A stretch of DNA of 64,000 nucleotides from the NCBI RefSeq assembly GCF_030409555.1, contig NZ_JAUFPU010000018.1:1031143-1095142 (forward strand), in the 5' to 3' direction. Position numbers and translations under genes: made by a program. The notes beneath the pieces were generated by a model. That model saw only the letters and a program-made list of their open reading frames with translations. It was not told the origin of the DNA and did no database searches. Every line of letters begins with the position of its first letter. The first letter of the stretch is position 1. Shown here piece by piece: positions 18,757-28,194 of this stretch. The stretch is from Chitinimonas viridis. GTDB lineage: Bacteria; Pseudomonadota; Gammaproteobacteria; Burkholderiales; Chitinimonadaceae.

Positions 18757-19778
18757 CGATACGACATCTAGTACTCTGCGGCTGCCTGCTGGCAGCCGGC
18801 TGTGCCAGCTACCAGCCCCTGCCGCCTGCCACACCCAGCAAGCCGGCCGAACCTGCACGCCCGCCTGTGGCGGCCAACCCCAAGCCTGCCCTGCCGCCGG
18901 CCAAGCCCGAACAGATACCGCAGCAATATGGCGGCTATTACCAGGACGATGGCCCCATTCTGGACGTGCCTTACGATCTGGATGCCCTGACCGAGCCGGA
19001 AGCCCGGCCCGAGCCCTTGCACCGTTATGCCAACCGGCCTTACACGGTGCTGGGCAAGAGCTATACCCCACGCAAGACCTATGGCGAATTCAGCCAGCAG
19101 GGCATGGCCTCCTGGTATGGCAAGAAGTTCCACGGCAAGCGTACGGCTAGCGGCGAGCCCTACGATATGTTCAAGCTGACTGCCGCCCACCCCACCCTGC
19201 CTATACCCAGCTATGCCAGGGTGACCAGCCTGAGCAACGGCAAGTCGGTGCTGGTGCGTATCAATGACAGGGGGCCATTCCACAAGGGGCGGGTAATCGA
19301 TCTGTCCTATGCCGCTGCCTACCGGCTGGGCTACCACAATGGCGGTAGCGCCCAGGTCAAGGTAGAGGCGGTTGCACCCGGCGAGACCCAGCCAGCTCCT
19401 CTGCCCGAGACGGCGCTGCTGCAGGCGGTAGAGGCGGCAGCCGGCACCTTGCCGGTACGCGATGAGCGCACCACGGCGGTGGACCCGCTGGCCCGGCTGG
19501 CCAGCAATCTGGCGGACGAACCCATGCCGGCACCACCGATAGAGACCCGTGCCGAGCAGCGCTGGGTGCAGCTGGGGGCCTTCGGCACCCAGACGACAGC
19601 CGAGGCTTTTCGCGACAAGGTGACGGGCACGCTGGGTTGGCTACCGGCGCCGGTGGTAGAGAACAGCGGCGCTATCTGGCGGGTAAGGGTAGGCCCGTTC
19701 GACAGCCGGCAGGCGGCGCAGCAGGCAGCCGACCGGATCGCCAACGAGGCGGATCTGCGGCCGGTGGTGATGCGCTAA
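18753..19778 (+). CDS. rlpA: Septal-ring lytic transglycosylase RlpA lipoprotein
   Basis: The 341-residue protein has a lipoprotein signal ending in LLAAGC (lipid-bearing Cys17), a Pro-rich linker, the double-psi beta-barrel RlpA domain (about 110-200, with GMASWYGKKFHGKRTASGE and the NDRGPF motif containing the conserved Asp), and a C-terminal SPOR domain (~270-341, WVQLGAFGTQTTAEAF). It cleaves denuded glycans at the septum. The start is a TTG overlapping the rodA stop (TTGA); it is the only start giving an intact lipoprotein signal, and GATGAAGAG precedes it. Confidence 0.92.
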   Translation: MTIRHLVLCGCLLAAGCASYQPLPPATPSKPAEPARPPVAANPKPALPPAKPEQIPQQYGGYYQDDGPILDVPYDLDALTEPEARPEPLHRYANRPYTVLGKSYTPRKTYGEFSQQGMASWYGKKFHGKRTASGEPYDMFKLTAAHPTLPIPSYARVTSLSNGKSVLVRINDRGPFHKGRVIDLSYAAAYRLGYHNGGSAQVKVEAVAPGETQPAPLPETALLQAVEAAAGTLPVRDERTTAVDPLARLASNLADEPMPAPPIETRAEQRWVQLGAFGTQTTAEAFRDKVTGTLGWLPAPVVENSGAIWRVRVGPFDSRQAAQQAADRIANEADLRPVVMR

Positions 19779-19788
19779 AACCTGGGTG

Positions 19789-20610
19789 CTAGGCCCGTCG
19801 GCCACCGGTGACGCGGGCGATGCCGGCCAGGTCGTCCCAGCTTTGCACCTGGGCAAAGCCGGCTGCCGTCAGCAAGGCGCGGCTGGGTTCGGCTTGGTCG
19901 TAGCCGTGTTCGAACAGCAGCCAGCCTCCATGGGCTAGGTGGCGGGGAGCGCCCTGGATGATACGGCGGATATGGGCCAGGCCGTCGGCCTCGTCGGTGA
20001 GCGCACCGCGCGGCTCGAAGCGCAGATCGCCCTCTGCCAGGTGCCGGTCGCCATGGGCGATATAGGGCGGGTTGGAGACGATCAGGTCGAATTGCTCACG
20101 CCCCAGCGAGCCATACCAGTCACTCTGCATCAGCTGTATGGGGGTGGCATGGCGCTCGGCATTGCGGGCGGCCACGGCCAGGGCGTCGGCCGAGATATCG
20201 ACCGCCCGCATGTCCAGCATGGGGCGGTGCTTGCGCAGTGACACCGGGATGATGCCGGATCCAGTGCCCAGGTCCAGTGCGCGGCTGGGGGTGTCCAGCG
20301 GAATGTGCTCCAGCGCCAGTTCCACCAGCAGCTCGGTCTCAGGCCGTGGAATCAGTACGGCAGGGCTGACTTCGAAATCCAGGCTGAAAAACTCGCGCAG
20401 GCCTATCAGGTAGGCTACCGGCTCGCCGGCCTGGCGCCGTTGCAGCAGCGTGTGGAAGCGTTCGGCCTGCTCGGGCGGCAGCTCGGCCTCGGGCCAGGCG
20501 GCCTGGCGGGTGCGGCTCAGGCCGCTAGCATGTTCCAGCAGCAAGCGTGCCTCCAGTACCGGTATGCCACTTTGCCGGGCGGCCATGATCAGGCTGGCGA
20601 CGCTGCTCAT
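19789..20610 (-). CDS. prmC: Release factor glutamine N5-methyltransferase
   Basis: The 273-residue enzyme methylates the GGQ glutamine of RF1 and RF2. It shows the four-helix N-terminal domain, the SAM-binding DLGTGSGIIPVSL (~117-129) and the catalytic NPPY motif within DLIVSNPPYIA. The chosen ATG at 20610 matches the family start and overlaps the EAL gene stop (ATGA). It is convergent with rlpA with only ten bases between them. In many bacteria prmC follows prfA; here it follows a c-di-GMP gene. Confidence 0.95.
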   Translation of the reverse strand: MSSVASLIMAARQSGIPVLEARLLLEHASGLSRTRQAAWPEAELPPEQAERFHTLLQRRQAGEPVAYLIGLREFFSLDFEVSPAVLIPRPETELLVELALEHIPLDTPSRALDLGTGSGIIPVSLRKHRPMLDMRAVDISADALAVAARNAERHATPIQLMQSDWYGSLGREQFDLIVSNPPYIAHGDRHLAEGDLRFEPRGALTDEADGLAHIRRIIQGAPRHLAHGGWLLFEHGYDQAEPSRALLTAAGFAQVQSWDDLAGIARVTGGRRA

Positions 20611-21395
20611 GCTGCCGTCCGGGCGGGGCGAGCGGCCTGCGAAACCGAGACGAAGCGCTTGCGGTAGAGAAAGCCCTGCACGCAGTCGACCTGCAGGCTG
20701 CGCGCCAGTGCCAGGTCTTCGGGACGCTCTATGCCTTCCAGTATCACCTTGCAGTGGCATTCGTGGGCGAAGGCGATCAGGTGGGTCAGCGCTGCCCGGT
20801 TGCGGCTGTCGCGCGCCCGTACCAGCCAGGAGCGGTCGAACTTGAACCAGTCCACCTCCATCATCACATCCAGCGAGAGCATGGAGTTGGGCGCTCCGAT
20901 ATCGTCCAGCGCCAGCCGTACGCCACGGGCCGAGAAGGCCTGGGCCAGCTGCTGCGATAACTGGGCGTCAGCGACATCGGTATTTTCTATGATCTCCACC
21001 ACCAGCCCTTCGTGGCTGGCCAAGAGGCCCAGCAGCGGGTCTTCCGCCTCGTTGGCCGTCACCCCGTAGGCATCGGGATCAAGGTTGACGAACAGCTGGC
21101 TGGCATCGGCCGGGGCATGGGCCAGTTGCAGCTGCTTCATGTCGTATTCCACCTGGTAGAGGCTCAGTGGGCTGGCGTGCAGGGCGTCGAATACGGCCTT
21201 GGGCGCCAGCGGCTGGCCATCTGCCGCATAAAAGCGTGCCAGCGCCTCGTAGGCGATGGCCTCGCTACTGGCGATATCGATGATGGGTTGGTACTCCACC
21301 CCATAGCGTTGATGGCGCATCAGATCCAGCAGCAGGGTGGCGGGCAGGCGGGCTGGCGCAAGATGGAGGGCGCGGTCTGAGATGGGCGAGAACAT
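20607..21395 (-). CDS. EAL-domain protein (c-di-GMP phosphodiesterase)
   Basis: The 262-residue cytoplasmic protein is a stand-alone EAL domain without sensory modules. Catalytic positions are mostly present: E of YEALAR, N of FVNLDPD, E of VEIIEN, the DD pair (LDDIGAPNS, instead of the usual DDFGTG), K of WFKFDRS and E of ILEGIE, with Q of QGFLY. Loop 6 is therefore altered (IGAPNS), which may weaken activity or dimerisation. The ATG at 21395 was preferred as the protein then begins just before the domain; no convincing Shine-Dalgarno is seen. It is cotranscribed with prmC. Confidence 0.88.
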   Translation of the reverse strand: MFSPISDRALHLAPARLPATLLLDLMRHQRYGVEYQPIIDIASSEAIAYEALARFYAADGQPLAPKAVFDALHASPLSLYQVEYDMKQLQLAHAPADASQLFVNLDPDAYGVTANEAEDPLLGLLASHEGLVVEIIENTDVADAQLSQQLAQAFSARGVRLALDDIGAPNSMLSLDVMMEVDWFKFDRSWLVRARDSRNRAALTHLIAFAHECHCKVILEGIERPEDLALARSLQVDCVQGFLYRKRFVSVSQAARPARTAA

Positions 21396-21513
21396 GGCGG
21401 GAAATATTACACGAGGGGAGCTGCACAATTTATAAGCCGGTGGTGGCAGGCGACATGCGGGTTTACCGCCTTGCAGCCTGCACGCCACAGCTGTCGACAT
21501 GCCGGGCACCTGC

Positions 21514-22962
21514 CTACATGGCGTTAAGCAGGAACAGGGTGGCCAGACCGTAGAAGATCAGGTTGCCCATGCCATCGGTCATGAAGGTCAGGAACACGCT
21601 GGAGCCATAGGCCGGGTCGCGGCCGAAGCGCTCCATCAGCAGCGGTACGAACAACCCCACGCCGGCGGCTACCTGGAAGTTCAGCATCATGGCGCCGGCC
21701 ATCACCAGGCCCAGGCCCAGCTTGCCGTAGATCAGCCAGGCCACTGTGCCCAGCACGCTACCCCATAGCGCGCCATTGAGCATGGCAATGCCGAACTCCT
21801 TGGCCACCAGCCGGCGGGTACTGGCGGCAGTCACCTGGCCCAGCGCCATGGCGCGGATGATGATGGTGGCGGTCTGCGAGCCAGAGTTGCCGCCGATGCC
21901 GGAGATGATGGGGGCCAGTGCGGCCAGGGCGACGATCTGGGCGGTGGTGGCTTCGAAAGCGCCGATGACCCGCGAGACGATGATGCCGGTGACGATGTTG
22001 AGAGCCAGCCAGGGCCAGCGGTTCTTGGCCGAGCTCCAGACCGAGCTGAACAGGTCTTCGTCTTCCTTCAGGCCGCCCAGGCTCAGCACCTCGGCCTCTG
22101 ACTCCTCACGGATGACGTCCACCATCATGTCCACCGTCAGGCGGCCGATGACCTTGTGGGTGGAGTCCACCACCGGGGCGGATACCAGGTCGTAGCGCTC
22201 GAAGGCCTGGGCCGCGTCGCCGACGTCCTCGTCGGGGCGGAAGATCACTACCTCGTGGGCCATCACATCGGCCACCCCGCGCTCGGGGTCGGAGATCAGC
22301 AGCTTCTTGATGGGCAGCACACCCTTGATGCGCTGGTCGTTGTCCACCACGAACAGCTTGTCGGTATGGTGCGGCAGTTCATCGAAGCGGCGCAGATAGC
22401 GCAGCACCACCTCAAGCGTTACATCGTCGCGGATGGTGACCATGTCGAAGTCCATCACCGAGCCAACCTGGTCGTCGGCATAGGACAGCGCCGATTGCAG
22501 CTCGGCCCGCTCTTCCTCCTCCAGCGAGCCCATCAGCTCGTGCATCACGTCCTGCGGCAGGTCGGGCACCAGGTCGGCCAGCTCGTCGGTATCCAGATGC
22601 TCGGCGGCGGCCAGGATCTCTTCGCGATCCATGTCGGCCAGCAGGGTTTCCCGCACCGAGTCGGACACCTCCAGCAGCACATCGCCCTCTATTTCCGGGC
22701 GTACCAGCTCCCATACCGTCAGCCGTTCGTCCAGCGGCAGCGATTCAAGGATAAAGGCAATGTCGGCGGGGTAGAGCTGCTCCAGCCGCTTTTCCAGCTC
22801 CGTCAGGTTCTGCTTGTGGACGATGGTTTCCACCAGCTCGTGCTTGGGCATCTCCTGCTTGTGGATCAGGTTCTCGACCAGCTTGTGGCGGCTAAGGATG
22901 CGCAGCACCTGCTGCAGGGTATCCTGCAGGCTTTCCTTGGGCTTGGGGGCGGGTGCGGACAT
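21514..22962 (-). CDS. mgtE: Magnesium transporter MgtE
   Basis: The 482-residue protein has an N-terminal superhelical Mg-sensing domain (~35-165, MgtE_N), two CBS domains (~175-300), the plug helix and five transmembrane helices in the last 160 residues with the pore motif IISGIGGNSGSQTATI. It conducts Mg2+ into the cell and closes when cytosolic Mg2+ binds the N/CBS domains. The first 45 residues (QQVLRILSRHKLVENLIHK...) are a charged extension rich in His/Lys repeats common in proteobacterial members. Confidence 0.95.
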   Translation of the reverse strand: MSAPAPKPKESLQDTLQQVLRILSRHKLVENLIHKQEMPKHELVETIVHKQNLTELEKRLEQLYPADIAFILESLPLDERLTVWELVRPEIEGDVLLEVSDSVRETLLADMDREEILAAAEHLDTDELADLVPDLPQDVMHELMGSLEEEERAELQSALSYADDQVGSVMDFDMVTIRDDVTLEVVLRYLRRFDELPHHTDKLFVVDNDQRIKGVLPIKKLLISDPERGVADVMAHEVVIFRPDEDVGDAAQAFERYDLVSAPVVDSTHKVIGRLTVDMMVDVIREESEAEVLSLGGLKEDEDLFSSVWSSAKNRWPWLALNIVTGIIVSRVIGAFEATTAQIVALAALAPIISGIGGNSGSQTATIIIRAMALGQVTAASTRRLVAKEFGIAMLNGALWGSVLGTVAWLIYGKLGLGLVMAGAMMLNFQVAAGVGLFVPLLMERFGRDPAYGSSVFLTFMTDGMGNLIFYGLATLFLLNAM

Positions 22963-23316
22963 GGCGACCTCGGAACCGGTTCATTAACTAGCTGCGCCAC
23001 GCACGGTGGCGCCTATGCTGCCTGGCAAATCCTGGGGGCTGTTGCTGTGCCTGGCCGGCTGTTTCGGCATGGCACAGGCAGCGGTTTTGCACGCTAGGCC
23101 GGGCAGCATGAAAAGCCGCGCGAGTGTAGCATGGGCAAGGCTTGAAACTGTCACCCCTGGCCCCTATCTAAGAGGAATTGCCCGCCCTGCCGCTCCCAGC
23201 GCCCGGCTGGCAGGCCTAGACGCCATCAAAGGTGCCAGGGCTGTCGTGACAGATAGCCACAATCGGCTATCCTCCAAGTCCGGGTTCGCCCGTTTCTTTT
23301 CCAGACAGGTTCCGCC
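22963..23316. other. Intergenic region between divergent mgtE and gshA
   Basis: The 354 bases must hold the promoters of both genes. A 10-bp perfect palindrome GAACCGGTTC lies at 22973-22982 just upstream of mgtE. A 104-codon frame on the plus strand (23006-23320) is open but has no domain-like pattern and overlaps the gshA start, so it is not called. No riboswitch fold was convincing by eye. Confidence 0.5.
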
Positions 23317-24618
23317 ATGAACGTACCCCGCCTAGCCACCGCCCTGACCGGCCCCCTGCTTGACCTGGAACGCAAGTTCCTTGCCGCCCAGTGCGAGATT
23401 GAAGCCTGGTTCCGCAGCCAGTGGCTGGAGCATGCGCCGCCGTTCTATGGCTCGGTTGATCTGCGCAATTCCGGCTTCAAGCTGGCCCCGGTGGACATGA
23501 ATCTGTTCCCTGGCGGTTTCAACAACCTCAACCCGGATTTCACTCCGCTGTGCGTGCAGGCTGTGCAAAGCGCGCTGGAGAAGATCTGCCCCGATGCACG
23601 GCGCTTGCTGCTGATACCCGAGAACCATACCCGTAACCAGTATTACCTGCAGAACGTGGCCTCGCTGGCGCGCATCCTGAAACTGGCCGGCCTCAATGTT
23701 AGACTGGGTACGCTGAACGCCGAAATCACCGCCCCCACCACCCTGGAACTGCCCAATGGCGGAACGCTGACGGTGGAGCCGCTGCAGCGCAATGGCCGCC
23801 GCGTGGGCCTGCCTGGGTTTGATCCTTGCGTGGTGTTGCTCAACAACGATCTGTCGGCCGGCATTCCCGATATCCTCCGCGATATCGACCAGAACCTGCT
23901 GCCGCCCTTGCATGCTGGGTGGTTTGTTCGCCGCAAGACCCACCATTTCCGTGAATATGATGGCGTGGCAGCGGAGTTCGGCCAGTTGCTGGGCATAGAC
24001 CCCTGGTATATCAACCCCTACTTCGGCCAGGTCAGCCAGCTGGATTTCCAGACCCGCGAAGGCGAGGAGCGTTTGGCCGCCGAGGTGGAGCGTATCCTGG
24101 GGCTGACGGCCGCCAAGTATCGTGAACTGGGCATTACCGATGCGCCTTACGCCATCGTCAAGGCGGATGCCGGCACCTATGGCATGGGCGTGATGAGCGT
24201 GAAGTCGCCCGCCGACGTGATCGGCCTGAACCGCAAGCAGCGCAACAAGATGGCGGTGGTGAAGGAAGGTCTGGAGGTCAGCGACGTGATTGTGCAGGAG
24301 GGCGTGCCCACCTTCGAGACGCTGGAGGAGGCGGTGGCCGAGCCGGTGGTCTACATGATGGACCGCTTTGTGGTGGGCGGCTTCTATCGCGTCCATACCG
24401 AGCGCGGCGCCGATGAAAACCTCAATGCACCGGGGGCGTATTTCAAGCCGCTGGCCTTTGATACCCCGCTATCGACACCGGACTGCGACGGTAGCCCAGA
24501 CTGTGCGCCCAACCGCTTCTACGCCTATGGCGTGGTGGCCCGGCTGGCGCTGCTGGCTGCCTCGCGCGAGATCGAAAACACCGAATCGGTGCTGGAGAGC
24601 ATCAGCATGGCGGCCTAG
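23317..24618 (+). CDS. gshA: Glutamate-cysteine ligase
   Basis: The 433-residue enzyme makes gamma-glutamylcysteine, the first step of glutathione synthesis. It belongs to the proteobacterial type that is unlike E. coli GshA, recognised by its N-terminal block with YGSVDLRNSGFKLAPVD and LFPGGFNNL, the LLIPENHTRN segment, and YAIVKADAGTYGMGVMSV. Its own Shine-Dalgarno is weak. It is followed by gshB with an 88-base gap, then by PTS genes, an order I know from other betaproteobacteria. Confidence 0.93.
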   Translation: MNVPRLATALTGPLLDLERKFLAAQCEIEAWFRSQWLEHAPPFYGSVDLRNSGFKLAPVDMNLFPGGFNNLNPDFTPLCVQAVQSALEKICPDARRLLLIPENHTRNQYYLQNVASLARILKLAGLNVRLGTLNAEITAPTTLELPNGGTLTVEPLQRNGRRVGLPGFDPCVVLLNNDLSAGIPDILRDIDQNLLPPLHAGWFVRRKTHHFREYDGVAAEFGQLLGIDPWYINPYFGQVSQLDFQTREGEERLAAEVERILGLTAAKYRELGITDAPYAIVKADAGTYGMGVMSVKSPADVIGLNRKQRNKMAVVKEGLEVSDVIVQEGVPTFETLEEAVAEPVVYMMDRFVVGGFYRVHTERGADENLNAPGAYFKPLAFDTPLSTPDCDGSPDCAPNRFYAYGVVARLALLAASREIENTESVLESISMAA

Positions 24619-24706
24619 CCGGCTTGCCTGACTGATGCACTGCTGTGCGCCCTGGCCGCCTTCCCGGCCCAGGGCCGACTCACAATCCACTCGAGCAGAT
24701 CAAGCC

Positions 24707-25651
24707 ATGCGTATTGCCTTTCTGGCCGACCCACTGGATGGGTTCAAGACCTACAAGGACTCCACCTTTGCCATGATGCGCGAGGCCGCCGCCCGCGGCC
24801 ACACCGTGCTGGCGTTCGAGCAGCGCGACATGCGGGTGCTGGATGGCCGGGTGCTGGCCGACATGCGGGTCATCAACCTGACCGGCGATGCCCACGACTG
24901 GTACCGGGCCGAGCCCGCTACCACCCTGGGTCTGCCCGAGGTGGACGCCATCGTGATGCGCAAGGACCCGCCCTTCGACAGCGAATACCTGTACGCCACC
25001 CATCTGCTGGAGGCGGCGGAGCGCCAGGGCGCCAAGGTGTTCAACAAGCCCCGCGCCCTGCGCGACAACAACGAGAAGCTGGCCATACTGCGCTTTCCCC
25101 AGTTTATCGCGCCTACCCTGGTCAGCAGCCGCGACGACGATATCCGCGCGTTTCTGGCCGAGCATGGCGACGTGGTGCTCAAGCCCCTGGATGGCATGGG
25201 CGGCACCGGTATTTTCCGGCTGCGGCCGGATGACCCCAATCTGGGTGCCATACTGGAAACCCAGACCCGCAACGGCACGGTCAGCCTGATGGTGCAGCGC
25301 TACCTGCCGGCGATCAAGGATGGCGACAAGCGGGTGCTGCTGATAGGCGGCAAGCCGGTGGACTGGTGCCTGGCCCGCATACCCAAGGCCGGCGAGACCC
25401 GTGGCAATCTGGCCGCCGGCGGCACTGGCGTAGCCAGGCCCTTGACCGCCCGCGACCGCGAGATAGGCGAGGCGCTGGGCCCCCTGCTGGCGGCCGAGGG
25501 TTTGCTGCTGGTAGGGCTGGATGTCATCGGCGACACCCTGACCGAGGTGAATGTGACCAGCCCGACCTGCTTCCAGGAAATCACGGCGCAATCCGGTATC
25601 CCGGTGGCCGGCTTGTTCATGGATGCGCTGGAAGCCGCCATCCAAGCTTAA
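24707..25651 (+). CDS. gshB: Glutathione synthetase
   Basis: The 314-residue ATP-grasp ligase adds glycine to gamma-glutamylcysteine. It begins with [18 protein letters not shown], typical of GshB, and shows the grasp loop [14 protein letters not shown] and the C-terminal [13 protein letters not shown]. Several Ile codons are ATA (for example LAILR, LIGG, RIPK), a general habit of this genome. It lies downstream of gshA and about 120 bases upstream of the EIIA gene. Confidence 0.97.
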   Translation: MRIAFLADPLDGFKTYKDSTFAMMREAAARGHTVLAFEQRDMRVLDGRVLADMRVINLTGDAHDWYRAEPATTLGLPEVDAIVMRKDPPFDSEYLYATHLLEAAERQGAKVFNKPRALRDNNEKLAILRFPQFIAPTLVSSRDDDIRAFLAEHGDVVLKPLDGMGGTGIFRLRPDDPNLGAILETQTRNGTVSLMVQRYLPAIKDGDKRVLLIGGKPVDWCLARIPKAGETRGNLAAGGTGVARPLTARDREIGEALGPLLAAEGLLLVGLDVIGDTLTEVNVTSPTCFQEITAQSGIPVAGLFMDALEAAIQA

Positions 25652-25769
25652 GTGTGGGGCGGCGGCAGGACCAGCGGCGCCTGCTCACGGTACATTTGTC
25701 CGCATATAGTGCAGCGCAGCGGGCGGCGGCTGCTAGAATCGTTTCCAACGCGTTTTTTTGAGCTTCGTC

Positions 25770-26171
25770 ATGGTTGGAATCCTGTTGGTAACGCACTATG
25801 GCCTGGGCGAGAGCCTGGCCGAGTGTGCTGCCCATGTGCTTGGTCGGCCCTTGCCGCAACTTCGTTATCTGCCGGTGTACCGTAGCGACGACCCAGACGT
25901 GGTGCTGGAGCGGGCCAGGGCTTTGCTGGCCGAGCTGGATACCGGTAGTGGCGTGCTGGTGCTGTCGGACATCTATGGTGGTACGCCGTCCAATGTGGCC
26001 TACCGCTTGATCGAGCCGGGCCGCATCGAAGCGGTGGCGGGGGTGAATCTGCCCATGCTGGTGCGTACACTCAATTACGGACATGAATCGCTTGATGTGG
26101 TGGTCGGTAAGGCCGTCACTGGTGGGTTGGAAGGCGTGATGTACATGCTGCCGCCCAGCAAGCAGGATTAG
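25770..26171 (+). CDS. PTS EIIA, mannose family
   Basis: The 133-residue protein is a stand-alone mannose-type EIIA domain: phosphorylatable His9 in LLVTHYGLGESL, the DIYGGTPSN motif and the ending typical of the family. No EIIB or EIIC gene accompanies it; with HPr and EI directly downstream it forms a phosphorelay without a sugar permease, which in proteobacteria generally has a regulatory role. A TTG four codons upstream (25758) is possible, but the ATG at 25770 matches the family start. Confidence 0.9.
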   Translation: MVGILLVTHYGLGESLAECAAHVLGRPLPQLRYLPVYRSDDPDVVLERARALLAELDTGSGVLVLSDIYGGTPSNVAYRLIEPGRIEAVAGVNLPMLVRTLNYGHESLDVVVGKAVTGGLEGVMYMLPPSKQD

Positions 26172-26185
26172 AGAGACAGAACACC

Positions 26186-26455
26186 ATGGCGCAACAGGAA
26201 GTTGAAATCATCAACAAGCTGGGCCTGCATGCCCGGGCCTCCAGCAAGCTGACCCAGTTGGCCAGCCGCTTTCGCAGCGAGGTCTGGCTGACCCGCAATG
26301 GCAAGCGCGTCAACGCCAAGAGCATCATGGGCGTGATGATGCTGGCCGCCGCCAAGGGCAGCCGTATCAGTGTGGAGATAAGCGGCGAGGATGAGGATGC
26401 TGCCATGGCAGCCATTACCGAGCTGATTGCCAACCGTTTCGACGAGTCGGAATAG
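26186..26455 (+). CDS. ptsH: Phosphocarrier HPr
   Basis: The 89-residue HPr carries the phosphorylatable His in GLHARASSK (H16 counting the initiator) and a Ser in NAKSIMGVMML at the usual regulatory position. It passes phosphate from enzyme I to the EIIA encoded 15 bases upstream. GAGAGACAGA precedes the ATG. Confidence 0.97.
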   Translation: MAQQEVEIINKLGLHARASSKLTQLASRFRSEVWLTRNGKRVNAKSIMGVMMLAAAKGSRISVEISGEDEDAAMAAITELIANRFDESE

Positions 26456-26460
26456 CCCCC

Positions 26461-28194
26461 ATGACCATCACCCTGCACGGCATAGGCATAGGTGGCGGTA
26501 TCGCCATAGGCCGCGCGCATCTGGTGAGCCATGCCGATCTCGAAGTTGCCCACTACGAGATCACGGACGCCGAGGTGCCCGCTGAGATTGCCCGTTTCGA
26601 TGCGGCGGTGCGGCTGACCCGCAAGGAGCTGGAGCAGCTGTGGGGCAGTATTCCCGAGAATGCCCCGACCGAGCTGGGCGCCTTTCTCAGCCTGCATGTG
26701 ATGCTGCTGAACGATCACACCATCAGCCGCGAGCCGCGCGACATCATCCAGGCGCAGCACTGCAATGCCGAATGGGCGCTCAAGCTGCAGCAGGACAGGC
26801 TGTTGGAGCAGTTCGACGTTATCGAAGAGGAATACCTGCGCGAGCGCCGCGCCGATGTGATCCAGGTGGTGGAGCGCATCTTCAAGGCGCTCAATGGCGA
26901 AGGGGGTGGCCACTATGTGCCGCCCGAGGACAGCAAGGAACGCATCCTGGTGGCGCACGACCTGTCGCCGGCCGATATGGTGCTGTTCAAGGAAGCCGAG
27001 TTCGCCGCCTTCCTGACCGATGTGGGCGGCCCGACCTCGCATACCGCCATCCTGGCGCGCAGCCTCGATATCCCCTCGGTACTGGCGCTGCACCATGCTC
27101 GTCAGCTGATACGCGAGGATGAGACCCTGATTGTCGATGGCACGGCCGGCGTGGCCATCATCGACCCCAGTGAAACCATACTGACCGAGTACCGCAAGCG
27201 CCAGGCTGGCTATGCCGCCGACCGCAAGAAGCTGCGCGGGCTCAAGACCACCACCGCCAAGACGCTGGATGGCACGGCCATCGAGCTGCACGCCAATATC
27301 GAGATGCCCGGCGATGTGGAGCAGGCGCTGGCCAATGGCGCCACCGGCGTGGGCTTGTACCGCTCCGAGTTCCTGTTCCTGGGTCGCGACGACCTGCCGG
27401 ACGAGGATGAGCAGTACGCCTCCTACAAGGCCGTCATTCAGGGCATGAAAGGCGCACCCGTCACCATCCGTACCATAGACCTGGGCCGTGACAAGATGCC
27501 CAAGTGGGCGGAGGGCGAGATCATCTCTGCCGCCAACCCGGCACTGGGTTTGACCGGCGTGCGCCTGTGCCTGGCCGAGCCGCATATGTTCCGCACCCAG
27601 CTGCGGGCGCTGCTGCGTGCCGGCCGCCATGGCAAGCTCAAGCTGCTGGTGCCCATGCTGGCCAACTTGGCGGAAGTGAATCAGGTGTTGTTCCACGTGG
27701 AGCAGGCCAAGGAAGGCCTGCGCGAGGACGGCATCGAGTTCTCCGACCTGGTGGAGATAGGCGGCATGATAGAAGTGCCTGGCGCGGCCATTACCGTGGG
27801 GCATTTCCTCAAGAAACTGGATTTTGTCTCCATCGGCACCAATGACCTGATCCAGTACACCCTGGCGGTCGATAGAGGCGACGATAGCGTCAGCCATCTG
27901 TACGACCCCTTCCACCCGGCCGTACTGCACCTGATCGCACATGTGATCAAGACGGCCGACCAGGCCAATGTGCCGGTGTCGGTCTGTGGTGAGATGGCCG
28001 GTGATGTCCGCCTGACCCCCTTGCTGCTGGCCTTGGGCCTGCGGCGGTTCTCCATGCATCCTGCCCAGTTGCTGAATGTGAAACAGATTATCCTCAGCTG
28101 CGACCTGCAGAAGCTGGGTGCGCTGCGCCCCATGCTGGAGCAGGCCGCCGATGCCGACCAGGTACGTGAAATGCTCAACGAGGTCGTGGCTTGA
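26461..28194 (+). CDS. ptsI: PTS enzyme I (PEP-protein phosphotransferase)
   Basis: The 577-residue enzyme autophosphorylates from PEP and phosphorylates HPr. It shows the phospho-His motif GGPTSHTAILARS (H194) and, in the PEP-binding barrel, GLYRSEFLFLGR, the IGTNDLIQYTLAVDR signature and the catalytic Cys in VSVCGEMAGD. It begins five bases after ptsH and its stop overlaps the TTG start of a heptosyltransferase gene. Confidence 0.97.
   Translation: MTITLHGIGIGGGIAIGRAHLVSHADLEVAHYEITDAEVPAEIARFDAAVRLTRKELEQLWGSIPENAPTELGAFLSLHVMLLNDHTISREPRDIIQAQHCNAEWALKLQQDRLLEQFDVIEEEYLRERRADVIQVVERIFKALNGEGGGHYVPPEDSKERILVAHDLSPADMVLFKEAEFAAFLTDVGGPTSHTAILARSLDIPSVLALHHARQLIREDETLIVDGTAGVAIIDPSETILTEYRKRQAGYAADRKKLRGLKTTTAKTLDGTAIELHANIEMPGDVEQALANGATGVGLYRSEFLFLGRDDLPDEDEQYASYKAVIQGMKGAPVTIRTIDLGRDKMPKWAEGEIISAANPALGLTGVRLCLAEPHMFRTQLRALLRAGRHGKLKLLVPMLANLAEVNQVLFHVEQAKEGLREDGIEFSDLVEIGGMIEVPGAAITVGHFLKKLDFVSIGTNDLIQYTLAVDRGDDSVSHLYDPFHPAVLHLIAHVIKTADQANVPVSVCGEMAGDVRLTPLLLALGLRRFSMHPAQLLNVKQIILSCDLQKLGALRPMLEQAADADQVREMLNEVVA

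Noticed and set aside
23006-23320. 104-codon frame between mgtE and gshA
   Set aside because: No domain-like pattern and overlaps the gshA start; treated as intergenic.
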